From NCBI RefSeq assembly GCF_020382885.2, contig NC_058512.1, forward strand, positions 1,549,001 to 1,613,000: 64,000 bases of DNA, in the 5' to 3' direction. The notes beneath the pieces are model-generated. The model ran no database searches, was not told where the DNA came from, and saw nothing but the letters and a program-made list of their open reading frames with translations. Shown here piece after piece: positions 52,011 to 64,000 of the stretch; the stretch's first letter is position 1, and every line of letters begins with the position of its first letter. Both the position numbers and the translations under genes were made by a program. This stretch comes from Scatophagus argus. Taxonomy: Eukaryota; Chordata; Actinopteri; Scatophagidae.

Positions 52011-53519
52011 CTGCAGAGAGAAAGAGGACTTGGCTTCACCTGAGCACACTGCGAGGAAGCGGAGATGCGTCGGCCATCTTTACTTATGTTAATGTCTCAA
52101 TGGGTGACCATTTCACATCACGCTGTCTGCTGACTGTCAGCAGCCAAGAAGAAATCTTGTTCTAGTCTAACCAGCCTTCCTCTGTGTTATCAAGCCACTT
52201 ATTTCTCAACATCAGCGACGCCCAAGGCGGCTCTACAAACCACAAGCTGATCTTAGATTTCCCGTGCATAACGAGGTCAACCTCTCCTATATAAAACATA
52301 AGAAATGTGTGAATATATTGTACAGATGTCTGCTAAGCTGAGCGAGGGAGGGAGGCTGTTTCTGGCTGTAAGAGGAGTGTGCAACACTGCGCTCAGCTTC
52401 CTGTTGACTTACAGGAAGGCCGACATTGTGAAAAGAGTGAACCACCACTAACTTTACAGGCAGGAGGGAAAAGCAAAAGCAGCTGGGGGAAGTAAAATAA
52501 CAGGCAGGTCCAGTTTACAAACACAGAGCTGAGTTCATATTCCTTTTGATAGCATCGATCGTATTGCATCTCCCTGCTTTATCAGTTCACATTAGATTTG
52601 TTTCTGTATTTACGTCTTAATCTGATCAGTTAATCACTTCATAAACGTCCTTGTAGTCACGAGAGTTGTTTTTCCAGGTACAAGCCTGTGAAACACTCGT
52701 GCAGACAGAAGCGCACCGGCTGCCTGCACAACAAGCTCACCTGCGTAAATGTGCACAGGTGAGCTTTGGAACCGTTTGTGCCTGCGTGCCACACTGAAGA
52801 CAAAAATGTCCATGCATGACATCAGCTTTTAAATCAAACCGTGGCTGCACATGAGTGATGCCGACTTCACGGTCCTAACCTGAGCTGCTGCATGTCACGG
52901 TGCCTCTTCACACACATTAACCCTCCGTGTGAAGCCACGCCAGTTGCACCATCACGCAGTGTGACTGTGGGGGGGTTTGGGCTTACAGAGAATCAGGAAC
53001 TGTCAGTTACAGCAAGAGGAGGCCCGGCCAACAACTAAAGCCCCAGTCAATAATTCACAGCGCTTATGGGCATTTCCACAAGCCGAGGACAGAGGAGGAC
53101 AGACTGCACCAGTACAAACGTTTGCATTGTGATACTGCGATCCGAGCTGGATGTTGATCTTGGCACAGGCGCAGTCTCGTGTCTGACGGTTACAAAACTC
53201 GTGTGTCCAAGCCTCTTTGACTTAAGCACAGAAGAATTCAGCAAAGCACACAAGGCAGGGAAAAACAGGCGGTATCAGAGCTTCATCTGTCTCCTCACAT
53301 GCCGGGACCTGAAGGGACAGGCTGCATACCAGGCATTTCAGAGGAGGATGTCCACTGCGTGAACACATGAAGGAAGCCCACTGAGCAGGCCTGAACTGTC
53401 TGCGGACAAACAGAGCAGACAGACAGGTAGCCAGTCCCGCCTGCAGGCAGGGAGACGGGAAGCGGGTCAGGGACGACTGGGAGCCGAAGAAACACACAAG
53501 AAGAGAGAAGTTTTCTCAC
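52011..53519 (-). other. tor4a: tor4a 5' intron
   Basis: The right boundary is the donor at 53518-53519, inferred from splice signals. The left boundary is the acceptor abutting the ATG at 52010. It contains a repeat fragment at 52029-52095, close to the acceptor. Confidence 0.45.
52029..52095. repeat. Repeat fragment shared with 43281-43347
   Basis: 'ttggcttcacctgagcacactgcgaggaagcgg...gatgcgtcggccatctttacttatg' aligns without gaps to the segment in vdac3 intron 2, with roughly one mismatch in eight. It ends about 19 nt from the tor4a acceptor. Confidence 0.6.
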
Positions 53520-53528
53520 CTCCAGCAT
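53520..53528 (-). other. tor4a: Putative 9-nt coding end of tor4a exon 1
   Basis: A minus-strand ATG in good context (gagccATGC) gives Met-Leu-Glu and then a donor (GAG|gtgaga). Spliced to the acceptor before 52010 it would read MLE-MSDQDSS in frame. It could be the true start, giving 443 aa, or merely 5' UTR. Confidence 0.4.
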
Positions 53529-56137
53529 GGCTCAGATGTGTCCGCACAGGAATGACGTGTGAGCAGGTTTAGTCCACAGTTTGGAGGCGCGGGAAGCAGA
53601 GAGCAGCAGCACGCAGCTCGGCTCAGGAACAGATCTGCCGAGCTCACCTCAGGATCCTGTTCTCAGACATCTGCTGGCTCCTCCTCTTCTCATTCTCTCC
53701 TTCAGAGGTCCACTTTCTCCTGTGGGCGCCTGCTGACACGTTACACCACTGGCCTCATTTAACACCTCTGAACCCGCGTCTCTGAACGCAATCCAACCCG
53801 GTTCGAGTGCTTTCTCTTTGACGTTTCTAATCATCTGCACAGCAAACCAAACCGAACAGCAGCCATTTATTACATTCAAAACGAAGACTTTCTCCACGAA
53901 GTGCAAAAGATCAGATAAGAAACAGCGGATTTGTGCCGTGGACGAGTTAAAATGGGACGGGACAAAGAGGACAGCTGGTCCAGCAAACTTCTTCTTCAGC
54001 TTTGTTTCGGATATCCGGTTTGTGTCAGCGCTTTTCACAAGACTTCTTCTCGAATTGGAGGATCAGCTGTTTCTCTGCCGTCCGGTTTGATTTGATGCTG
54101 TTGCCACGCTGACGTTGTTGCGTGGGTGCAGAGACGTGAGAGGTCACACCAGTAAAGAGAAAACCACGACGCGTCGGCTTCACTCATTTGCTTATGACCC
54201 GCCAGCAGTGCAGTTTAACACAGTACATTTACTCATTTCCGTTTGATGCTACTTCAGTCTCATTCCACCACATTTTGCAGACAAACGTTGTGCTTTTTGC
54301 TCCCCTACATTAGTTATAATCACAGATTCACATTAATGCAAAATATAAATTATGATGCGTGGCGATGGCTAAAACTGCGTGGCAGAACGTAAAGTAAAAA
54401 CACTGAGGAATCTGAACACATGAGCTCTTGTGGAGATTGGATTTCATCTGACAAGTTGCCTGAAGTCCTCAACTTCTGCTGAACAAGTTGCTGTGAAGCT
54501 CCAGGAAGGTTTTGTGGACAAAGAAACATGAACCGACTCTCCATCAACACGGAGGATGAGGAGAAAAAGACTGAAAGTTGATGTTTGGGTGAACTGTTCC
54601 TTTAGGAGTCGCAGCCCAGACCACCTGACCGGGTCGCGGTGAAGAGGTCTGAGGGAGCGGGATGGTGTGGAGGAGCAGGCCTCCGTACACAGTTTACATC
54701 CAACAAGTAAACTGTTGGGGGCTCAGTCACGCCACAGACAGGAGAGTTCAGCTCTCAGCTCCACTGTGGCGTTTCCACGACATGTGATCAGTGGGACACG
54801 AGACCTCCATCAGGGTCCCGCCAACACAACCAGCAGCTGTGACTCGGCTGCAAGTCAAGGTCGTTGGAGCAGCAAAACGTGCTAAAGCCACAGCTTCAAC
54901 TGAATTACTGGAATATCATTAATGATGCATTAACATTCAGATGCTTCAGCTGATGAAGCTGGACTTTATTTACCAACTGTAACTGAGGCTGCAGCTTATT
55001 TTCATCTTGATTCATCTGCACGTCACATCAACACAGTGAGGTGTGACAGTGAGAGCAGAAAACTGTTCAAAATGTCCTCCAGCTTCCCAGAGCCAAACAC
55101 GAGGTTGTCACACGTTTACTCGTACATACCGAAGGTGAACACGGTTTGCATGTGAAATGTGAGAAACAAAGAAAGATTCTGCACTGAAATGTAGAAGCAC
55201 AAAGTCACAATAAAAGGAAACACTCAAGTATCATAAAACAGTACTTGTGTGTAGTACTTGAGCAGCAGTACATCGTGTAGACAGCTGACTCATGCTGCAG
55301 GAAGAGTCGAGTTCAGTCAGCCTGCCACAGCTGACAGTTTATTGGTTATTGTGACTATAAATATACTGAAGATCTGCCTCAATTTGCAAACCAAATTCTG
55401 CTTATTTTCCCCTTCAATTCAAATGTGTGGCGTTAATATGAGATTTTTAACCAATACATATCGTCACAGCCCGCTCAGGTTACTTCCTGTTAAAAGCAGC
55501 AGCACCCCCTCTGGTACACGTACTGATCCTGATCTTCCTGCTCCTCCCTGAAGGCTTCCTGCCAGCAGCTTCAACTTAAAAGCAACAAAGCAGCATTTCA
55601 CCTCACTGTGCTCTGTCGTCCTGAGGCGTTTTTCAGAGTTCCTCCCTATCAATACTGAGAAACGAGTCTAAAAGCGTTCAGGAAAGCACTGGTCTACCAG
55701 CTTCTCTTCGCTCAGCGCGAACATGCAAAACAAAGTGCCGTCCTTCCTTTTAAAACAAATACAAAGAAGTCAAACAGATCTGACTGCACTGGACACAAAT
55801 GAACTGAATTTTGATCAAATAAATACACCAAAATAATTCTGATTTTTGATTGGGACACAGCAGGACGTCACACAGATGTAAAAACGTTGAAGTGTCTTTT
55901 ATGACTGAGCGTTCGTTCCCACACCTCTCCATGGCGGGAAACGGCGCAGCTAAACATCATCCCTGTTTTCTCCGTCTTCAGCCGGGCACCTGCTGTCGAG
56001 TCTTCACTTCTCCTCCGAGGGCCTTCTGGGGGGGGGACCACAATGATGTCGACACATGTTAACAACAGCTATGAGCGTGTCCGCCGCTGAGAGGCGGCCA
56101 CTGTTTCCAGCACTTTCCAGCAGATTTGAACCGCTGC
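53529..56137. other. Intergenic: tor4a promoter side and brap 3' side
   Basis: No coding exon recognised. The left part is the tor4a upstream region. A second donor-like site near 53647 could mark an alternative first exon. The right part is the presumed brap 3' UTR. An AATAAA in the brap sense (TTTATT, 55338-55343) lies about 0.8 kb past its stop. Confidence 0.45.
55338..55343 (-). terminator. brap: Candidate poly(A) signal of brap
   Basis: TTTATT on the plus strand is AATAAA in the brap sense, about 0.8 kb beyond the stop codon. It is the nearest canonical signal I see. Confidence 0.25.
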
Positions 56138-59100
56138 CTACTTCCTCTTCCTGCCGCGGCCCCGCCGGCCCCTGCCAGAGGAGGGTCCGGCTCCCGCCGA
56201 GCCCACAGCACCATCTGCCGTGCTGGCTGCGATGCTGATCTGTCCATCCTGGATTTCACTGCGGGCCTCCGGAGGCAGGTGTTCGATCTGCTGCTGCGTT
56301 TCCAGGTAAAACATCACGTCCCTCAGCTGCTCCTGCAGTTCTCCTATCGCCACGTCCTTAAGGTCACCTGCAGACAGATGACAGACAAATACAGTTTAAA
56401 GAAGAAAACAATCTGTGGGTCAGCAACAGGCTCGCACGCTGTGGGGGCAGCAGAAACAAGTCACGATCGAGATGTGTTTGTGTTCACCCAATCACAAATA
56501 CTCCATCTCTTTTAGATCTGTTTTGGGCTCCACCACATCCTGAGTGAAGTATGACTCTATAGCTGCTAAAAACTACAAACCCTTAACTTGACATACCTCT
56601 AAAAAGCCAATGTGCAACATGCTGCAGAGAGTATACAAGTCTCAGCGGTGAGGTCACCACACAGCTGTGTGAACTTCCTGTCTATACAAGAAACTGGAAT
56701 AAACATTCAGACCCACACAAAGGCTGAGTGAAGAACACAAGCTGTAACGCTGTAATCACGAGCGATAAAGTGATAAATAAAGTCTGCAGTCTGAGGAGCA
56801 GCAACACCTGACACAGTGAAACCAGGACTCCTGCACCTTCTGACAGGTGCAGGAGGACTTTTCAAGGCCTTACTCTGAGGCTTGAGTGTGTTGAGTTGCG
56901 TTAGGTTACACTTTGGTGAGCCACGAGTCCCGGGGTTCCCCGGGGTTCCCTGGGGTCTCCAGGCGGAGGTGAAGGTTCGTTCAACGTTCGCTTTTCTCTC
57001 CCGTTTGCCGTAACCTGCGTCATTCAGTTTCAATCACTCGGGGAAGGAGGCATAGCTAACTTTTTTTTTTAAATCCTAAAAATTAATATCGAAGTCCACG
57101 ATCGAACTAATCAAAGCCTCCCTGGTTAACTTAACTAGTGGCCGCGTTGTTGGAAAAGTTAAGTTGTCTAAAAGATAAGGATAAAGAATTCCTGCCCCAA
57201 ACAGGAAGTCCTGCTCAGGAAAGAAATCTCTGAATGACTTAAGTCACCTCTCTTCACTGTCAAATGCAACAGAAACATTAGTGTACATTTAGCTTCAGGT
57301 ATGTAAAACATAAACCAACATGAGTGAACCCTTAACGTTCCTTAACAACTCAGTCTCACAGCACTTGTTCATGCTGATAAAATGTCAACAGGAAACTGAT
57401 CGAGTTTGAGGTTGAGCTTCAGATGCTTTCAAATCTCTCTCATCAAAACAAGTGAAAAGTCACAGTATGATTTTGTGTGTGTGTGTGTTTTCCATGTAAA
57501 CAGAGAGCACGCACACACACAGAGACTGAGGAACATCTGTTTAAACCATCTTCAGAACTGCAGGAAAACCCAACCTGTAACCTGTGTGACCCGCACTGCT
57601 ACCGACGCCCCTCAGCCGAGCCCAGCGGCTGCACAAACCGCCCTCCTTCACGCAGCTGTTGGCTTCTCCCGAGCAGATCCTGCACTCAGCTGCAGCAGTA
57701 CTTTGTTTACGATTTGCAAATATTACAATATAAATGAGGAAGTACTCTATGAATACGACATCTAGCTTCAGGCACGTACCACATGTTCTGTGTGTGTGTG
57801 TGAAACGTTTTGTTGTTTTCATCGACCTTAATATCCTTTAAAGCAAATGTGTCTGGAGGTTTCATTTCTCAGTCTGAACTGATAAAAACACTCGCCAACT
57901 TCCCTGATCCTTGCACTGTGACTAAATGAAAAACGATCTGAGTAATCTGAGACTGTCCACAGACGACGCACTCACCGCTCTCTTTTCCTTTACGCTCCTC
58001 CTCTGCCAGCTGGGACTGTAGCTGAGCCTGATTGGCTCTCAGGCAGCGGTTCATCTCCTGCTCCTCCTTCAGCTCCTGGCTCAGCTTCGCCACTCGACTG
58101 CTCAGCTGAGCGCACCTGAACACGAGAACAAAGAGGAGCTGAACGTCTCCACGCAAACGAGCTCTGCAGAACCAAAGCTTGTCGCTTGCTACTTGTCCTA
58201 ACAGGAAAGGCTCACGTGGAACTAATAATATTAATGATGTGAGCCAGCATGAAGCCCTGAAGTGACACACCTGATTAACGTTATTACTTACACCTGCGCT
58301 TTTCCTGTTTAAACATGTTAAAGTGGCTGCTGGGGAAAAGAGGCCCAGGAAATTCATTTCTAATACAAGTTCAATCACACCGACTCCATTTTAAACCGGG
58401 CTGTTTAGACAGATGGATAGATACTTTATTGATCCTGAGGGAAATTCAAGAAGAATCCTGCTCTACTCTCCCAAATTAAGAAACACGACGCAGCAGCCAG
58501 CAGAAGCACCAGAGAAGGATCCTGAAACGACTGAAGGACGCTGTGTCAGCGAAGGCCTCGTCGTACAAGCTGAGCTACAGCCGGCAGCCACCTGGCAGGT
58601 ACGCTCTGCTCCGGCGCGAGAGAGAATTCACTCTCCATACCAGCAGGGGGTGGTAGTCAGCATCAGTGTCATATTCATATGGAGTAATAATATTAAAATA
58701 AAGGAAAAAAATGATGAAGCAAAGCCAGGATGAACACCACACACTGAAAAATGTTGGAGGTGTTAGCCTTCACCTACTTTTTCTCCATGCTCTGCTTCTC
58801 TTTGCTTATTTCTGTGAAGCGTCGCTCCAAGTTATCACAGCGCTCCAGGGTCTCCTTAAATTTAGTCTTCATGTTGTTAATCTGAAAGAGAAACGTGCAC
58901 ACAATAAAACGCACAGCTGATGAAAAACCACGAGTGAAGCCAGCACTGCTTCCCAGCATCCTACCTCCTCGGCTGTCTCCTTCTCCAGGTGAACGATCTT
59001 ATTCTCCCAGTAAATCCTTTGAGACTCCAGTTGGCTCGTCAGCAGGTACGAGTACTGCAGACGTGGAGGACTCATCAGAACATTTCTTCGTTGACCGAAC

Positions 59101-59467
59101 AAACAAACGATAGACAACAGCAGGTAGCGCTCACCTCTAGCTGAAGGGCGTCGATTTTCTCAGCGTGGCAGGTGTCTCCCTCACACTCGTACTGCACCAT
59201 CTTCCCGTCGGTCTTACTGGCCACCAGTCGATGCACGTAGTTGTCTAAAAAGATCGACAACAAAACAAAAAAATCAACTGTTTTCAGAATTGCTTCATTG
59301 ATTTAGACATTTTTTGAGCAGAAAAGCCGTTCATTCAAATTGCTCTGGTGTTGTTCTGCCCTCTGCTGGTCAAAACCAATAAAAGCAGCTTTAATGGCCT
59401 CTTAAAAATAATCTGATCCTGAAATTTTGAAATTTACCAATTACCAACATCTCGCTCTAGCTCACTA

Positions 59468-59521
<54 letters not shown>

Positions 59522-62274
59522 AGTACCTCCTGCGTAGTCCCAGACGCGGTGGTTGGTGAGCTGCATGGCGTACGTATGCTGCGTTTCCTCAAAGTGCTTG
59601 TAAGCATGCCGGCTAACGTAGCGACCGCAGCCGATGTGCCCGCAGATCAGACAAATCCACAGGTTCTGCAGCGAGCACAGAGCAGCGTGGGGTGAGAAAA
59701 GGCTCAAAGCGAAGGCTCAAGTGGACAGAAAGGAAGACTGACGCGAGTTACCTCCTGCACTCCACACTCGAAGCACTTGTTCTCCTCGACTGGCTCTGGC
59801 GTCTGACAGTACCTGCACACGGGACACCTGGAAACAGAGCGCACATTCAGCTATTGTGACACGTGTGTGCAGCGGCCCTTTGTGAGGAGGACAAAACCAA
59901 ACAACACATGACACAAAGCCTGCAGAAATAACCAGCGGAGAGCATGTGACCAGTGAGAAGCTTCCTTTATTCACAGGCTTATTGATCTCAACTACAGTTA
60001 AACTAAATGTCATACAGGCAGCAGACACGGACACTGACAAAGCAAATGTCAAACATCACTGTGACTGACGGCGAGTGGAAGAGCCAGGGGTTTCCACAAG
60101 GCAGAGAGCAGCATTATGTAAGAAACACAGGTCGGTGTGAGTGCACGTGTGTGTGTGTGTGTGTCTACTGAACTCACGAGGCGTCTTCCCACCGCTGGAG
60201 GCACTGGCTGTGAAAGCTGTGGTTGCAGAGCGTCGTGAGGATGCCGTTGACCGACTCGTCCATCCTCTCCAGGCACACGGTGCACTTGGGCAGCTCGGTC
60301 AGCTCCATCACCGGCAGACTGGCTCCCTGAGGAGGTCAGGGAAAGACAACTGCTGAACTGATTTCACTCATGTCTTCCTCTGTTGCTGCAGCGGCCATCA
60401 CACATGTAAATGTCCTGTGCATACACTCAGTTACTCAGATCATTACTGTCTTGGTCTAAAAAATGTAAAAAAATATCTTGTAAAAAATTCAAATGTATTT
60501 AATTTAAGATAAAAACACAGACACAAGCACAAAATCCTCACATTCAGTGTCTGTTTGAAAAATGAATTTCATCATTATCGCCATTTTTCTGTCGAATCAC
60601 AAGCTGTTTAATCGTCTAACTCTCAGCTCTTATTGCAAGTCCTTAAATCTAGTTTTAAACACTGAACAGTAATGACAGAAACACAACAGCAAGCGTATGT
60701 CTACCGCTTCAGACTTGATGACCTCTGCACGCTCCACGTAAACCAGCTGGCACACGGCGTCCTCTATGGAGTTGAACTGGCGGCCGTTACACGCTGTGTA
60801 AAAACTGTCTGCGTCTGCCTGAACAAAGAAAGCAAAGAAAAAAGCAGCACTGAGTCAGATGGTGACTTCACATCAGGCACAAGAAGCCAAAGCTGCACAC
60901 TGACAGTCTGCTTGTCATGTTTCACAGAACTGAGCTCATGAACGTGATGACACCAAGCAGCTAAAAGGGAAGTCCTGAGTAACTGAACTTCCCTCCACGA
61001 CAGGATCACAGCCCAGCAGTTACAGCCAACAAGTTCTGCAAAATGAAAACACAGAGTGACCTCCTAAAAACTTCACTTTCCCCCTGAAAAATAAACTCTG
61101 CGATCTTACCTGCGTGCAAAACTTAATCAGAACCATGTACTGGTTTGGGGTGGAGTCCCGTATGATCTTCATATGCTCCATGACATCATTAAAAGGTGCC
61201 ATGAGCTTCATGAGGTCGTGGCTGGTCATGGTGGCCGGAACAGTCAGGATGCACACCATAGCGCTGCGTCTCACGTCTTCAGTCAGTGACGTCATTTTGC
61301 TGCGACGAAACAGAAAACACACTTCACGCACTGAAACGGCAGGTCACCTCGGGAGCAACGGGCAAACACATCAGACGTGACTCACTTGGTCTTGTACAGG
61401 TGCATGATCCCATGGACGATCTCCACTGAGGGGTTCCCACTGAAGAAAGAGATCTGGTCCGGCAGCTGCTTGGAGGGGGAGTCGGGAGCAGCGCCGGTCG
61501 CTTCGCCGCTGTCCTGTGAACCTTCAGTTCCCTCCACGCCGTCTGCTTCGGCCTGAGGTTCACCGCTCTGCTCTGCTGAGCCGCCTCCTTTATCTGCAGT
61601 GAAAATACAAGAGTTTAACATCTTGTCTTGGCCTTTGCAAACATCAAGAAAGGCAAAGCGTTGCCTTATTGCTCTAGTCCTGGTTTTTTGAACAGACTCT
61701 GATCTGGAACCACAAAGAGAGCTGTAGATATTGTTCCTCTCCAGCTTGTTGGCTTTTACAGCAACATGCATGTCCTTACCTGGGCTGGGCTCAAAGGTTT
61801 CTATAACCATGTCCCCCATGGCTCTGCTGCCAATGTGCTGGTGCAGGACAGCTGCTCTTTCCAGATCCGTCTTTCCACCCAGAGTGTGTTTGGCAACACC
61901 CAGCGCTTTCTCCTGCAGCTCCTCATCTGACATGCCTTCAACTGAGGATGACAGAGACAGGGCTGGCGTCTGAGAGCTCTGAGAGTCTGTTGGACCACTG
62001 AGTTTCTCAACATGGAGCATTCATATTTACTGTAATTAAGTCAATTCAATCAGTTATGTCTAGTCGTGCAGAAACGACCTGGCTAGCAGCAGACAGAGGA
62101 CTTTGTAATCACTCGTCACTGCCGGTTAGCTTCCCGGCTAACCTAACACGTACGCAGCAACTTTTATGTTCCGAGAAATTTAACTGTTAACTCACCAGCT
62201 GAGTACTGGAAACCTTGCGGAGAAGGAGACTGGTCGGCTAACTCCAGACGGATAACGACCAAAGACACACTCAT
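56138..62274 (-). CDS. brap: BRCA1-associated protein, RING-type E3 ubiquitin ligase
   Basis: A cytoplasmic Ras-responsive ligase that restrains MAPK signalling through KSR and binds nuclear-localisation signals. Thirteen coding exons, transcript order: 62196-62274, 61780-61941, 61386-61593, 61110-61299, 60705-60818, 60178-60326, 59752-59827, 59527-59665, 59135-59244, 58965-59054, 58778-58881, 57976-58115, 56138-56367. They give 596 aa (human 592). The start [19 protein letters not shown] matches the family. An RRM-like BRAP2 domain follows [19 protein letters not shown]. The RING-H2 finger begins at C266 ([10 protein letters not shown]...HSFHSQC...CPVC, to about 308). The UBP zinc finger starts near C319 ([20 protein letters not shown], then [18 protein letters not shown]). 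A coiled coil covers about 385-530 and the tail is basic and Gly/Arg-rich ([12 protein letters not shown]). All zinc ligands look intact. Confidence 0.97.
58411..58455 (+). repeat. LINE 3'-end fragment in a brap intron
   Basis: 'gatggatagatactttattgat' followed by 'cctgagggaaattcaag' is the well-known 3' end of a fish non-LTR element. It lies in the intron between exons 57976-58115 and 58778-58881. Confidence 0.65.
59468..59515. repeat. (CT)n(CA)n microsatellite past a brap donor
   Basis: A CT run (59468-59480) followed by a CA run (59481-59515), reading TG then AG in the brap sense. It starts about 11 nt downstream of the donor of exon 59527-59665. Confidence 0.9.
60145..60164. repeat. (GT)n microsatellite past a brap donor
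   Basis: A GT run, CA in the brap sense, about 13 nt downstream of the donor of exon 60178-60326. Confidence 0.85.
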
Positions 62275-62600
62275 GTGTTATTAAAGAAACGGCCGCTTTT
62301 ACAAAGAACAAAACAACCCGGCGAGACGGCTAGCCAAACCAGCTACACGTCTGACTGAGCTAATCAGCTAACGGCTAATTCTGTCTAGCCGCTAAGGCAG
62401 TAGAGGCCTTTCGGTTCAGTTACACCAGTATGTTAGCCATACTGTTTTTGTGTTCGCCGACCGTAAACACAAATTTTACACATCTGTCCAAGACTTTAGC
62501 TAGCTAGCCTATCTCTGTACTCACAGCTGTTTCTAGCATGTTACTCTTCTTCCTGTACACGATAAACCAGCGCTAGTTGACATCAGATGATCAGATTGCT
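62275..62600 (-). promoter_or_regulatory. brap: brap 5' UTR and promoter region
   Basis: CpG-containing sequence immediately upstream of the brap start codon, with several 'gctagc/ggctaa' motifs. No TATA box at a clear position. The TSS is not placed. Confidence 0.45.
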
Positions 62601-63703
62601 GCCACCTACAGGGGCCGACTGTGCACTGCAGCCATTTAAGATTTAATACACAGAACGGAACTTGTAATTTGCTTTAGGTTCCATTAAGGACACAGGGTTA
62701 ATAATTATCTGAATGCATGTGGTCTGAATTCCCCGAAATTCCCATTAGAAAATTTAAATTATGTAAGCTGAAAAACCTGCTTTAAAAGGCTAAACAATCT
62801 TGACGCAAAGTCCATTTAGTAGCTGCTCCAAGCTTTGAAACACACAGGACCTTCTACTGCAGCTGAAATTTTTATTTTTATTTTTATTGATTTTATCGAA
62901 ATTTCATTCCCTTTTTTTCTTCTAATCTTGCATTTCATAACCAGTATTATATTATGTTACAGCCTACTGGTTTATTATGTTATGCACTCTGTTTATATAT
63001 TACTACAGCAAAACACTAAGTATCACTTCCTTATTACGCTCATATAAATTAGCTTCTTCTATCAGTGCTACTAACTGAGCAGTATTTAAATTTCAACATC
63101 AAGTGTTGGCTCGATTTCACAAAACGTCAAAATTCAAATTGTTGCAGCCTTTGATTCGCTTGGAAAATGACAAAAAGGATGAGTAAATTCTTGAAATAGT
63201 TTCTGTCCACAGAAAATAAAGTTGACACGTTGCACAACCAAATTCTCACATTTGCTTCTTTTTATTTTAAAAAAACTTTTGACATTCCAGTGTTTCTGTT
63301 TTCCATTTTCTAACAAAAGAGGGTGGCGAGATGACGCTCCAGATTGTCAAACCATCACTCTGAACCTCATCAACAACAACAACAACACATGTAGTCACAT
63401 CACAAACATCTTCTCTCCAGATGAAAATCCCTTCCAACAGCTGGACTCGAGTCGAGCGCCATTTCATCCGCAGATGTGTGTGTGTGTGTGTGTGTGTGTG
63501 TGATCGTATGGGAGACTAACAGGAAGGGGAGGATCCACCGTTCACTCACAAATTCTCAATAAAATAGTAACTAAAAACAAACAAACAAACAAACGTGTCC
63601 ATCATTGTGATGTTTGCAAACTGTCTGCTCCTCTCTGGGTGATAATAAAAGATGCTTCACAAACTGAGAAGCTGCTGAAGAAATTCTTTTGGTTCACAAG
63701 ACG

Positions 63704-63739
<36 letters not shown>

Positions 63740-64000
63740 CGTACGTGGGAATGACAAAAACATTTAACATGTCAGAGCATCTACTGCAGCCGCTTTCAAA
63801 ACACACCAGCGTCCTCTCACGCAGGACTTCAAGAAGGCTGCCTCAGCTTTTATTTACAGTTAGGTCCAACGTTTGACTGCAGAAACACGCCATCTGTGCC
63901 GTCCAAAGACGGACCACGTGACACGACCAAAACGTGTGGAGCGGATGGACAGCGGGATGAAGCGGAGACACGTCGGCCATCTTTACACAAGTCACCGTCA
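62601..64000. other. Right flank, no gene recognised
   Basis: AT-rich sequence (62700-63320), then microsatellites: (CAA)n 63370-63386, (GT)n 63477-63502, (AAAC)n about 63577-63594 and (GT)n 63706-63738. A third copy of the 'gcggccatcttta'-type repeat lies at 63951-63990. I see no exon. Confidence 0.55.

Noticed and set aside
52011-52049. Upstream in-frame ATG for tor4a (MCSGEAKSSF...)
   Set aside because: The intervening sequence reads as a polypyrimidine tract and AG acceptor directly before 52010, so it is intronic.

Overview
The window is ordinary vertebrate nuclear DNA, most likely from a ray-finned (percomorph-like) teleost. The evidence is intron-split genes with GT-AG introns, often only 80-300 bp long, abundant CA/GT microsatellites, and teleost-type dispersed repeats (MITEs, LINE 3' ends). 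Nothing looks prokaryotic or viral, and I see no tRNA, rRNA or CRISPR array. I read six protein-coding genes exon by exon. Every exon junction keeps frame, and all six appear complete and intact at the coding level.

Layout from left to right: (1) 1-2.5 kb, no gene, but a nested pair of terminal-inverted-repeat elements; (2) marveld2 (tricellulin), minus strand, coding exons 2498-6618, with candidate 5' non-coding exons and a promoter out to about 9.44 kb; (3) 9.44-12.7 kb, intergenic plus the presumed pi4ka 3' UTR; (4) pi4ka (phosphatidylinositol 4-kinase alpha), minus strand, 54 coding exons, 12725-30512, 2094 aa; (5) slc25a1 (mitochondrial citrate carrier), minus strand, 9 coding exons, 32206-39296, its 3' end lying only about 230 bp from the pi4ka start codon; (6) vdac3 (mitochondrial outer-membrane porin), plus strand, 8 coding exons, 42060-47053, head-to-head with slc25a1; (7) tor4a (torsin-4A, AAA+ ATPase), minus strand, 49665-52010, tail-to-tail with vdac3; (8) brap (BRCA1-associated protein, RING/UBP E3 ligase), minus strand, 13 coding exons, 56138-62274; (9) 62.3-64 kb, no gene recognised.

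Functionally this is a housekeeping neighbourhood: a tricellular-junction protein, the plasma-membrane PI4P synthase, a citrate exporter of the inner mitochondrial membrane beside a porin of the outer membrane, an ER-lumen AAA+ protein and a Ras/MAPK-linked ubiquitin ligase. They do not form an operon-like pathway. The one pair with a plausible functional link is slc25a1/vdac3. I found no convincing undescribed system. The points most worth a second look are dinucleotide repeats sitting at splice sites of four genes (one pi4ka donor lies inside the repeat), a cysteine-poor VDAC3, the tight slc25a1/pi4ka spacing, and the nested MITEs.
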